Shown: piece after piece, positions 12,365 to 23,800 of the stretch | Numbering within the stretch: the stretch's first letter is position 1 | Layout of the letters: every line of letters starts with the position of its first letter | Assembly (NCBI GenBank): GCA_019915015.1 | Contig: JAHBBC010000017.1 | Span: 1,116,001 to 1,180,000 of the forward strand | Source: Auriscalpium vulgare | Lineage: Eukaryota > Basidiomycota > Agaricomycetes > Russulales > Auriscalpiaceae | DNA length: 64,000 nucleotides | Direction of reading: 5' to 3' | The notes under the pieces: model-generated | What the model was told of the DNA's origin: nothing | Databases searched by the model: none | What the model saw: the letters and a program-made list of their open reading frames with translations, nothing else | Made by a program: the position numbers and the translations under genes

Positions 12365-15300
12365 AACCTCCGCGGCCTCCGCCCATAGCCCCTCGATCGA
12401 TTGTGCTCGAGGTCGTTGCGCGCTTTGAGGATCACGGCGTGCATCTCCTTCCATCGCATTCCCGAGCTTCACGCCGAGCGCCTGAGGATGTCGCGCTGCC
12501 CGCGTCGTAACTTGGCGAATTCACGCGCGGCCTGGACCTGTTTCGTAGTCGATCACGCACAGCCGAAGGTCTCTGCGTCCCCGTGTGTCGACGTCGAGCG
12601 AGCCTTCTATCGCCTGAGCAGCTGCCTGCCAGTGCGCGAGCGAGCGCCGAGGCGTTGAACACGTATTCGGTCTCAGGTCCCTAGCGCCTGGAATTGCAGC
12701 CACTTCGCGACGTATCTTTGAGCTTTGGACCTTGCTTTCACCAGTGCGAAAGGCCGCTCAAGTGTGTGTCCGAGAAGTGTGTTAGCTGCAATGGTCATAC
12801 AGCGTGGGAAAGGTACGGCTTCGACACGTCACTAAGGATGATATACTTTGTCTCTGACGGCCTGTTTGCGCCATGCATCTGAGTCCGATCTCGTACCGCG
12901 GCTCTGTATCCGCCGCAATCGGCAGACGATGCCTATGGGGCATCGTGTCAGATGGCATGCGTTGTATTGGAAGATTATACCACTCCACCGAGCCAGTTCA
13001 TGCAGCTGTTTGATCAGGTCTGCCGGGCATATTCATTGGCGGATCAGGAAGATGACCTGATTTTTGTATCCGAATCTCATGACATAGGCTTCAACTCATG
13101 CTGCCCTCGAGGAACTAAGCCGAAGTCCCAAGGTCTAATAGACAACCGGGCATTAATAGACCGACCTTTCGTTGTTCGCTTGTCCGCCTCTTCGCTTATG
13201 GCAATGGGGGGATCCCGCCGTGAGTCGCTGTCATCTGTGCGGTCGAACTCTGAGCACCAGACTTGAATGACATGGGATAGCCTTTGCGTAGGATGCCTCG
13301 ATCCTCTTGTCCAGCTCGCCACCCACTGGTCAAGGTTGGCGTAGCCCTCGAGATTCAATCGATCATCTGACAATTGCCGGAAGTCAGCACACAATGAGAT
13401 AAGAAAGGAGTATGGGGGGGAACGGACATACGGTCTGCTTGACGCGGCTCAGCAGCTCCGAGAACGCGTCTGTGGTATAGGAACATGTGCGATGTCCTCC
13501 ACCCGCACGAAGAATTTCCTTGTAGAGATCGATGACGTTGTTTGTTTTTGTCCTTGGATAACATTAGTCAGGTCCGCTCTGTCACCAACTACGCCATAAC
13601 GCACCGTGCAGCACTGACACGACACTAGCACCTCCCGAACGAACTGATGTGCCGGTTATCGCGGCCGCCGAGCTCGAGACATATCCGCGCCGCGTCGTAC
13701 TGCATGACACAAGTGGTCCATCGTATGTTTCATGCCTAGCCGGAAAGGGCCATAAGTTTCGCGTCCGCCGTCCGCCTGGTTTCCAGCGCACTTCGGCGCG
13801 TAAACCATCCGCTGCGCCTCGTTCCTGTACTCCCGCCACGAGCCACTCGATGCCCTTGTGGCTCTCGACTAATCGAGTGTCTGCCCTTACGTGCGCACCG
13901 TCCTCATCAAGCCTCACTGGCATGCGGTACACTCGCTTTGCGTCCTTTGCCATGTTCGTGATGGCGTGCGGCACTGAGTTCGAGCCACAGCAGAATTGCG
14001 CACCTCCTTGAAGAGCGTGATAATTCTGCGGGTCTAAAGTTCACCGCGAGCTGGAAGCCCGCCGCGGCGTAGGCGCCGATCTCGAACAGCCGCCCGTTCA
14101 CGCCCATTCGCTCCGGTTGATGCGTGCAGCCAAGCGTCGTAGACGGGCCGCGTGTCGAGTCTTCTTGCGGAACGCGAACTCTCGGATGTAGCTTCTGCCC
14201 TTCGGCGTAGTGGGCTCCCCATCCCTTGCCACGCACGTCTTTCGACACGCTTCATGTAGGTTCGGAGCTGCCGCTCATCTGCCGCGCCCAGATGATGGCG
14301 CCGGCTATTGGTGAAAAGGTCTCGCATTTGTGACATGTGGTAGCTTTCAGAGTAGCGGTATTGGGTTTTGAACTGGACTAGTCAGCAATTGCACTGACCT
14401 TGAGATGGTACAACACACCTTGTCATGTACACGCGCAATGTCCTGTTTTGGACCGAGTCCGATCACTGCGTCCTGATACTCCTGGATTGGGCGCCGCGAA
14501 TCTGAATACCAAGCGTCAGGATGGAATTGTTCCAGGAGAAAATAATGACCACATACCTTCGGGCGCACGAACAGGAATTGAACTTCGAAGAATACGCGGC
14601 AACATCTCGTTGGCCATGCGAGCTGTGCCTAACGCGTCGCGCAGCCCCCCCCCCCCCCCCTCTTGAAAAAAATTTTTTTTTAAAAAAAAAAAAATCCCCT
14701 GGGGGAAATCCCACCCGCGCGACAGGGGCGGGGGGGGGGGGGGGGGCGCTCGTTGTAACGCGTTCTCGGCCGTGACCGATCTCCGTGCCATCTGCTCACG
14801 TCATCACAACACGTTCATCAAGGATTAAGAAACACGACCTGTAGAAAATTCCAGGACGTCGATCCGCTTCAATGCCTCATACGCCTCTTTGACCTCTCTT
14901 CCATATCCATACCGCCAACGTCCACACCGGACACCGCCAATGCCCTTCGGTGGTCCGGTCATGACGCCAGCTGCTCATGCTGCTTTCCTGGCCCGTCTCG
15001 CAGGTACCGCATGCGATCCTGGAGCTTCCCAGCGCCGCGACGACCTTGATCGGGAATGAAGCGCTCCGGCGTATTTCGCGTCAACTCCACGCGCGACTTC
15101 GTACTCCTTGATAAGGTCGTCCCACTTGCGGAAGATGTCGACGGTCTGAGCGAGCCAGCCGCTCGAATGTTTCGTAGGGCGTGTAAGCAGACGATGCGAG
15201 GTAAGGATAAGCAGCAGCTGTCGTTGAAGTCCCGCGAGATCGCCTCTACGAGCGGGAGCGCGCGTCGGATGGGGTACGGGGACGCTTCAGTTTTGCGATT

Positions 15301-16730
15301 GAGGTGCCCTAATATGAGAACAAGCGCTTATTGAATCTTTGTCAAGGTCGGGGGCGGAGAGGGCTCGTTCAAGGGGCAATCCTTCATGAGCTGATTATAT
15401 TTGTGGCACTAGGTCGGATTTCAGGACATATGCTGCATTCGCCAATTCGAATCGACTGACCATTGTCTGTTGCATCTTTCAGCCCAGTGTCCTGCGATGA
15501 AACTGACCGTCGCGTGGAAGCGCTTCGCATTCCGCAACTAGTCCATGACATATTGACCTCCGCTGCGCAATTGGCTCTCGATGCTTCCAGCGCTCGCTCA
15601 AGCTTGAGCCGAAATTGGGATCTCCTGCGAACGCTGTGGCCGGCGCCGACGTCCCGTTTCAGTTTCGTGACGCTTGGATGGACTTGAATCCACGTGTTCA
15701 CATGCGCGTGCAAGTCTTTCAGAAGGTGCTGTCGTTGAGCAGCTTTGGCGGGATATTGAGATATTGGGGGCGAACACCTGAGGCTTGGGCCTGAGAGGAG
15801 TGAAGTTGTGGTCGTCGATAGCAGGGAGAGGCTGAAGGTACCTGTTTCGACGGGCATTTCTGGATGACGCGTGGATGGTAGGTGAGTTTCCGTGGGATCC
15901 TCTACATTCTGCTGAAGGTGCAATAATGAAGTTTTCGAGTTCGGCGAACTCTTCTTGGTCATAGGGATCCCTGCGGTCTGAGCGTCAGGCGCAGCTCAAA
16001 AAAATTGTAAAATCACCAGATGCTCCAGCCTCGCACTCACGCATCACAAGTCCATCATCGCAGCGTGTAGCACGCGCGTATGCTCAAAAGTGTAGTGGGG
16101 CCCAAGCAGATGAAAGCACGCACCCATCTTCGTATCTCCGTCTTTACCGCCTCCACTTGCTCCCACAAAACGCGTCAAACCACGGTTTGACGACGTTGCT
16201 CACGACTACATGTAAGCTTTCCGTAGGGTTTCTCGTCGCCGCCGACAGATTCAGTATATGCAGTTGTGATGATAACGGGAGATGGGATCGAGCGTCGGGC
16301 CAGCGCTTGATGAGGCGACGGTCGTGCTGTTCGCCGGTGTATACGTGAGATGTGAGGTTAGAAGATAGGATATTTGGTGGGCATATCGTCTGCAGTGGCG
16401 ACAGTTGTGATAGATTGTCATCGCATCGCCGACGGTGGAACCCGCACCTTCGACATCATCCTTTCTCTTTACGACATAGACGCACCCCGCCACCCTCACC
16501 CGCATACCTCGCCACACGCCCCCTCAACTCATCGTCAGTACATGGCTCTATGTCGTCGTGCGACGCGCCGAGGATGTGCCGGTAGTAGCTGAAGCCAATA
16601 CGCCCGCGAAGGATCCAGAGTCGAAGGACACCGCAGAGCCGTCTCTTCGTGCGGCAGCGCGCCGTTGCCGTTGAGGCCACCGTTGATGCCATTGCCGTTT
16701 GGTGGAGGCGAGGGGGTTATGGAGGGTCAT
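12365..16730 (-). pseudogene. DYN1: Cytoplasmic dynein heavy chain, N-terminal tail region only, many frameshifts
   Basis: Translations in shifting minus-strand frames follow the fungal dynein heavy chain tail in order: DELRGRVARYAGEGGGV (about 16500), LLTSHLTYTP, SLLHLQQNVE (about 15920), TKLKRDVGAG, ALVLILGHLN, LPLVEAISRDFND (about 15230), DIFRKWDDLIKEYEV (about 15120), LRDALGTAR, EYQDAVI, MSQMRDL, PIAGAIIWARQ, RQLRTYMKRVE, GVNGRLFEIG, KGIEWLVAG, LNLEGYANLDQWVA, RLSHVIQVWCSEFD, LCVIDYE, and HAVILKARNDLEHN (about 12400). These belong to the DHC_N1 tail, which dimerises and binds intermediate chains. No AAA motor, stalk or microtubule-binding domain is present, and a different gene copy follows. 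A candidate ATG is at 16728-16730. The lesions include many indels and a homopolymer block at 14645-14746. This is either a truncated relic or a real gene wrecked by poor sequence and a misjoin. Confidence 0.85.
14645..14746. other. Homopolymer block, probable base-calling artefact
   Basis: The order is 16 C, then a short spacer, 7 A, 9 T, 13 A, a few bases, 5 G, a short GC segment and 17 G. On the minus strand, dynein sequence reads RYNER just before the block and LRDALGTAR just after it. About 11 residues normally lie between them in the family, and here about 100 bases of homopolymer text replace them. Confidence 0.75.
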
Positions 16731-17279
16731 GGCGTGGGGTATGAGCGTTCTTGCCCGTCAGACTGAAGCAGACGAAGCGTCTGGGGCAAGCGGTTTGCCT
16801 GGAGTCAGGGGAAGTCCACTGACGGCTATCGCCTGATATGAGCGCGGCAAAAGTCGTCGAAGTCTGGAGCGCTGTGGAGGACTCGAAGATAGCTGGTACT
16901 TGAGGGATAGAGTCTGGCGTGGTGTCGTTTGTCGTCGGCGGGTGGTTCTCGTCGCTGCTGCGCTGAACCCGCGCTCGATACGGTAGGCACGGTCTGTGAC
17001 AAGCGGACAGTATCGCTTACACTATAAGTTTCGCTGCGAATGTGCTTTTACAAAATAACGTATGAACGTATGCGCATGCCGGCGTGAGCATGAATATGTG
17101 TCATGTACTGTAAAAATGAAATCCCGCATCGACACTCAGCCTCGTCGTCGGCTCGTTTGCGGAGGAGCGTGACGCGTGACCGGCATTTCACCTTTCCGTC
17201 CGTCCAGACTTCGCCGCATACGCCCTGCATCTTGCTTCGGAGCTCCACTCATCTGGGACCGCATTACCCACCGGCTGTA

Positions 17280-19505
17280 ATGGCACTAGAACTGACGAGC
17301 CCCGTGCCTGCTCCGTACAAGTCCCTCTCAAGCCGCAAGAACTCCAAAGGCCCCTCCCCACGAGCAGGTGAAAAAAAAGTCCAAAAGAAACGACAAGGCG
17401 AAGGCTGATCCGCCGGGTGGATGCAGGAGATGATGAGGGCTAGATGCCCGGGAGCGAAAGCGGGCACGTAGGAGGAGAAAGAGCGCAAAGGAAGGAGTAC
17501 AGGACGCGCGCGCCGGTCGACAGCGAGCAGACGGTTCAGACTGCTGCAGACACTGCTGGTGTGTATCCGTTTCCATTTTGTGGCCTACCCCCGATCGGAG
17601 TATATCGTTCCAATGTGGTAGAGGCCTCTTCCATGTTGAGAAAAAGAGAAAAACACAAGGACAAGTCGAAGCGTGTAGAGGAGTCTGCCCCCCGATGCAG
17701 GTCCGCCCCCTTCATTCGATTCTACCTGCTTTCTGATTAGCAATTGTAGATGAACCCAAATCGGAAAAGAAAAAGAAACGCAAGCAATGACGCTGACGTT
17801 GCGGGCCGAGGGATCCTCCTCCAAGTCCTGGACACAAGAGCACAAACCCAAAAGCAAACGGCTTCCTCGTCCTCCACCCCCTTATCCTCGACACCTGCCG
17901 CACCACGCTTGCACCTCCCTCTCCCAGCCCCGAAGTCGTCGTTCGCCGAGCCAATGCAATCAGCATTACCGTCGCCAAAGGCGCGAGCCCGTGCTCCCGT
18001 GCTCTCTTTCGGCGCGCTGCCCGTCCCCGATCTCTGCGCGCTGCATTCACCGGCTTCTCCCACACGACGCCCATTCAAGCGTGCACATGGTTGCCCGGCG
18101 CTCGCAGGGCCGCGACGTCGTCGGCATCGCTGAGACAGGCAGCGGCAAGACGCTCCGTTCGGCATTCCCGCACTAGCCGCGCTACTCGCCCCGTCGGCTG
18201 CCGCTCCCAAGGCCCAGTCCCAAGGGCCAAAGGCCCAGCAGGTCCAGCGTGCTCGTGATGGCACCGACGCGTGAGCTCGCACTGCAACGCACGAGACGCT
18301 CGCGGGCTCTCACGGACTATCGTGCATCGCGGTTACGGCGGCGTCAGCAGAGCCGCAGTGCGCGCGCTAACGGGCGGCGCCGCATCGTCGTGGCACGCCC
18401 GGACGTATCCTCGATCTCGTGCGCGACGGCGCGTGCGATCTCGCGCGGTGGAGTACCTGGTGCTCGTGAGGCGGATCGGCATGCTGGGACAAGGCCTTTG
18501 AAAACGTATCCGCGCTATCATTGCGTATACGCGGCGGGAGAGGAGGGCAGACGCTGATGTGTGAGTGGATAGCTTCAGTATTGAACGATGTTAGATGACT
18601 GTCGGTTTTACTTGAACAGTCAGTGCGACGTGGCCCTATGCGGTGAGGCGGCATTGCCGCGTCATTTCAGCGTGATCCTGTTCGTGTCACCGTCGGCAGT
18701 GACGATCTCAAATGCAATAGTCGCGTCGAACAATGTAGCTGGTCATATCGGGCTTATAGGCGCGGTAGTACGGAGTCGCGTATTGATAGCTGTCGAATCT
18801 TTGATGACGACCGTGAAAAGAGTAAGCGCTTCCCTACTCACCTCCTTTCTTCCTCCGCTTATGACTACCTAATCAAGCCTCCTCAAGCACCTTCATGCCC
18901 CTAGCGCCTAAACGAACACATCCTCCGATCCCCGAGGCCGCACGCATCCTCGTCTTCGTACTCTAAAAAAGGAAGCGCGCGCGTCGAGGGCATGCTGAAG
19001 CGCTTCAGGGTACTCGGTCGGCGGGCTCCACGGCGACCTTCGCAGGATGCACGCACAGCATCGCTCAGGCGGGCATTCAAGGACGGCACCCCCGCCTGCT
19101 CGTCGCGACGGACGTCGCCGCGCGCGGACTTGACATCCCGAGCGTCGTCCGTGCGTGATCAACTACTCGTTCCCGCTCACCATGAGGACTACATCCACCG
19201 CATCGGGCGACAGGTGCGCGCTTCTTTCATCCTTCTCTGCTTTGAACAGCGCTGATGTTTCATGGCTGCATAGGCCGCGGTGGACACAGCGGCAAAAGCA
19301 TCACTTTCTTTACCGGCGACAAGCACGAGCGCGCGCCTCGCGGTCGAACTTGCTCGCGTGCTGCTGTGACAGCGGATTCGACCGGAGGGTTCTGCAGAAG
19401 TTTCCAATGACGATCAAAGAAGACGCACGCGGTGTATGGAGCGTTCTTCCGGAGATGATGTGGGACATGACTGCTGTCCCGAAGAAGATCGTGTTTGACG
19501 ACTAG
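17280..19505 (+). pseudogene. DBP3: ATP-dependent RNA helicase DBP3-like (DEAD-box), many frameshifts
   Basis: DBP3 is a nucleolar DEAD-box helicase of 60S ribosome maturation. The lysine-rich N-terminus is at about 17370-17790. The Q-motif region (PIQACTWLP) and motif I AETGSGKT are near 18075-18155. Motif Ia APTRELALQ is at about 18257. The GTPGRILDLV and DEADRMLDKGFEN regions are recognisable at about 18390-18510 but carry several one-base indels, so DEAD itself does not read through. Motifs IV-VI follow, with RLLVATDVAARGLDIP, VINYSFPLT, DYIHRIGR and the GHSGKSITFFTGDKH frames. The C-terminus KFPMTIK ... AVPKKIVFDD, stop at 19503, matches the DBP3 tail, which separates it from other DEAD-box proteins. 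The gene lies head-to-head with the dynein fragment, about 550 bases apart. Exon structure cannot be given because of the indels. Confidence 0.85.
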
Positions 19506-19599
19506 ATGGCCTGCAAGCGGGATCCCGGTGCGTGTGGTAGCGGCGTGACAATACATAATTTAATATTTTTCTTGAAAGGGAAGGCGAGGTTGTCCACCC

Positions 19600-20330
19600 G
19601 TAGCATCCGGGTGTCGTAAGCGCCTACCTCATCCAATATCTAAAACATCTTATTTCGTATCGTACGGGCATGTACTGAGGCTGTTGATCGCCTGCCGCCA
19701 CTCGCTGTCCTCAAATTTGCCGATCTCAATCATTTTCTCCGCCTTCGTGCTTTGGCTTCCTGCTCGGAGGTCCCGCCTGTTAATGAGCGATTGATTCCCC
19801 TGCGACTCCCGCGCGCCGACGGCATTGTACTTTCCTGGAAGCCAACCACCATAAACCACTGTCCACTTAGCTCCAGCGGCATATTATTTAGTGTGCGCAT
19901 CAGCATTACTATAAGGTCCTACTGGAAATACCGAGAGAGGTCGTGTGGCTCATTGATGTGGAATACGGCGAAGCGCATCTCAAAGACATTTCCTACAAGA
20001 TGGGCCTCCTAGTACCAGCCACGACGATTCGAGTTGATTCTCAAGTTGTACACAAGCTTCTCGCATAGGAACCTGCAGCCTGTTCCAGGAGTACGAGGAT
20101 GAGTAGTGCTCACTGTGGCGGGAGCTCCTGGCCTCCCTAATACGGTGCGGCCGAGATGGCACTTTGCTTAGGCTGAGAAGTGAGAGGTGTGGGTAGGGGT
20201 GGGATCTGAGGAGAGGCTGGCCGCGCGAGGCGTCCCGGGCCTGCCAGGCTGAGGAAGAGAAGAATGATGGATTCGAACCGTTATTGTTCCCATGAAGTTT
20301 CTGATTCACGGTTTACGGGCGACGAGCACG
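19600..20330 (-). CDS. Unidentified gene fragment
   Basis: One minus-strand path reads MRFAVFHINEPHDLSRYFQ, then DLIVMLMRTLNNMPLELSG, QWFMV, GKYNAVGARE and ends EWRQAINSLSTCPYDTK with a stop near 19650. The composition looks like a real protein, but the frame changes at least once near 19920, where a stop interrupts it. I do not recognise the family. It is convergent with the DBP3 locus. Confidence 0.4.
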
Positions 20331-20859
20331 ACGACCTCCCTACAAGTCTCACAGTACTCCCGTATAAATTATAATGTGTTTGGGTCGCAAGTACGGGGAG
20401 GTCATCGCAAAGCCTACTCGGCGCGGTGATAGCCGGGTACGGTCAAAGCGCGGTTTTGCCGATGGCTTTGTTCTGTCTTTCTCCCACTTGCTTGGCGGTC
20501 TGGTGGGCTTGCGTGGCGCTTGGCACTCTCATTCTGAAGAATCTCAACTCCTTTACCCAAACCCCCAAGTTGCTCTGCCGCCTTCGTCCCTGGACGTTTG
20601 CGTACTCAGCAACGCCGACAAACAAACGTCGAACGGAACACGCGTAGCGTCCCATACGCTTTCTGAGGTCCCGCCGGTCACGAACCTCCTTCCGGGGTGG
20701 GGGGGGGGGGCCAAAATCTGTTTGAGCGATTAGCGCCACGATATCTGGTCAAGTTTACCAAAATCGAGAAGCGCTGTGCGATCGTGCACACATCAACAAA
20801 CATCAGCCTCGCGATCGTACGCAGGCTCGAGCATCGTCTCGTATTGTCTTCGTACCAAC
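20331..20859. other. No gene recognised; contains a run of 12 G at 20699-20710
   Basis: Open frames on both strands overlap and none has family resemblance. The G run is another possible base-calling fault. The 5' exons of the second TRANK1-like copy may begin toward the right end. Confidence 0.4.
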
Positions 20860-23800
20860 GAACTCAAGTCAAATCACGTGGACGTGATTTTGAATCCCAA
20901 GTTCTTGTTTCTCGTCGAGAACCATCATGCGGACGAGCGCGACACTCCCCGTAGAGTGGACGCCCGCGTCGTCGATGGCTTTCGACCCGCGGCGCTGCAA
21001 AGCGACGACGAAGTTAGGCGGCGGCCTTGAGTCTACTCAGGCCTCCCTTGACTCGCAGAGTATTGAGGCATATTCGAGGGCCTTCGTGAGCAGTCGGGCA
21101 TTCTGGAGTTCTTGCTATCAGGTGAGTGGCGTTTCGTCGACTCGGACGGGGTCAGGCTCCTAATCTGCTGACTGTCTTTAGTTATCTCTCATACGCTTCG
21201 GTTCGGCGTCTGAGTGGGAGTTTGATCGATACGCTGTCCAAATTGAATGACTACTCCCCGACTTCGCTGAGTTTCGAGACTCTCAGCGCTTCGCCGCCGC
21301 CCTTTTTTTTTTCTTCGCGAGACCTCAGAATGAGAGTCTTGCCTCGCTGGGTCCGAAACTTCACCAGTCCGTCCTCGAAGCGAACCAGTCCTCGATGCGT
21401 TATCTAACGACGGCTCGTCGAACATCATCAACACTAGGCGATGACGCCGTTCGTCTGAACAAGAAAACATCACACGCGCCCGCAACGCCTTCGATCAGGC
21501 GTAGTCTTGTCATCAAGAGTTGGGGACACCTGCGCCGTTTTCAGAAGATGGGGATCCCGATACCGCAAGGCTCTGTTGAAGCGAAGGAGGCCGCGGACAA
21601 GAATCTTAGTGGATCAACGGGACGACCTTGGAGGTGGCGTGCTTAGCTCCTGGGCCACGATGCCTGCGAACTGAGACTCACCGCAGACGCTGCTTGATAT
21701 CTTCCAGTTCCGGCGTTTGGCGCCTGTCCCTCAAGTCCGTGTACATTCCTGCTCCCAGCCGCAGCCGCCACACAGCCGACTCGACTGGCGCATCCCCGTC
21801 CGAGTGACGCCACACACATGGAAGACATCCCCGCCGCGTATCCGAACGTACAGCCCTGAAAGTCAGCCCTTGTACTTTTGAAAGCGCGGACGGCTTTCGG
21901 GGAGTTGGCGCATTCTGATCTCCGGACGGCGGACCAAGAATTGCGCGAGACGAGGAAGAGGACGTGAACTGTTCCGCATCATCTTGAAGAAGATCAAGTG
22001 TGTTTTCTTGCTGACTTGCTGATCGCGCTGACCGGGTTTGTCCGTGCCCCGGGAGCTGTCCAGGCCATTCTCGGATGACATCAGAACGCTTGACCGGTCC
22101 CCGGGACCGTCGTGCCCGTTTTCGAAGCCAAGATGACTCGAGATTCTCGTTTGGTGGTAAGCGGCGCGTAGCTGTCTATGTTGTCGTTCTCATCTCATTA
22201 ACGTTTTGCGCTTCCGTTATACAGATTGATTGCATCCCGATTTGGATAGTCATGTAAGCCGTACTGTTATTCACATTGGTACGGGGAGTGATTTAATCGT
22301 CGTGCGTGTCGTTACATAGGGTTAAGCGACAAGTTGTAACCTTACCGCCGTGGTGGGCTTATTTTCCTCGAGGTTTCGCTGTTAACACTTCCTACATCCA
22401 TCAAGGTTTTCGGGTCTATACGCCACTCCGAGATGGATCAGCGTCTGTGGGAACTCCTCAGTCGTCAGCTATCAGCAAAGGGAAAGAGTACCAGAAAAGG
22501 TGATTCGAATCCGCGCGAGATGCCAAGCTACGACGAATGCGACCTGTTCGTTCGTAGGTTACCTTCGTTGCAAGCCATAAACAAGCAAGACAAGTCATCC
22601 CCTACCGCTTCTTTCCCTCAAGTCGAGATGTCCTGCCCGCGAGCGGAAGAGATCCAACCAATCAGAGATTGATCGCGGAGAGGTATGTATACTGCGTCAT
22701 GATTGACAGACGGCTGACGCAACTCTCATAGCTGCACGATCTTCTTGTGTACGCTTTAATCTGTCCTGATTTGCCTGCTTGCTGATTTTCCTTCTTAGGC
22801 TGGGAAGTTTGTCACATTGGTCCGGGTACGTTCATGTTCTGTACCTTGCGTCGAAGTCAGTCTCACCAACATGCACAGGCACTGTTTGACCAGTAGGGTT
22901 ACCCTCACACCGCAGTCATGGGATACTCTTATACCCGGCACAGGTATCGTGGCGGACGAGGACGTTGGCATGAGTTTTCGAAGTTTCGTGAGTAGCCAAC
23001 CTGCGGAATGACCGTCTGCCTGATGGTTAATCCTGTTACAGCCCCACGAGCAAGAATTCATCAAACACACAAACTCTTGCTACGTTTTGGGTCGCCGCGC
23101 ACCGGGAAGGACTACGACGATGCTCTTCAAGATGTTCGGTCTGGAGAACGCGTGGCAGCAGCCTCGCTAGACGCATCCCCACCGCCCCGCAGCTCTTCTC
23201 ACGCAGTCCAGAGTTCTCGCCGACAAGGTCGAAGAAATTTTTCATCAAGCTCCTGCAGCCGCTGGCTATGCAGTCGGAAGCCGCTATTCCGGAGCTGTTT
23301 TGCGAGGCAGTAAGACAGGGAGGGACGCGGGCATGGTTGAGCGCGATGACGCTGCGGACCGGAGAGATGATCTTCCTCACGCTTCAGCGAGCTGCGGACA
23401 GCCATTTTCCTCGTGTTTATCACCTTCGATAAGGTAAGTTTTTTTTAATGAAGATGTATCCGGCTCACCGGTCCGCCGCTGTCTTCCCTGCTTTGATAGC
23501 CGATGGCAGGATGGTAAAGGTGTTCAGGAAGCGCTGGGTTTGCTCGATTCGCCTGCCGCTGTCAAGCGGTAGGTCGACAGAGTACATGCGGCAGAAACGC
23601 GCGTCGTTCGTGTCCTACGACGTTTCAGAGAAGAATACTGGCCGCATTTCCCGCAGCCTTTGACGAAGGGCTTAGGTTTGTTGACGCCTTTGATCGCTGT
23701 TTCGTATTACATGTGTTGAATTGAGGGCTTTTTAGACCATCACTAGTATTCAGCGAATTCTCTGTGAGTGTTGTGTGGATCGCCGTGGTGTTGTCAGCTC

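Noticed and set aside
15056..15334. Plus-strand frame starting MKRSGVFRVN
   Set aside because: It is antisense to dynein tail sequence (LPLVEAISRDF and DIFRKWDDL) that matches the family.
12365..16730. A split dynein gene of the kind known in Ustilago
   Set aside because: The break lies in the tail before any AAA module, not between motor parts, and frameshifts are too many to call it a functional half-gene.
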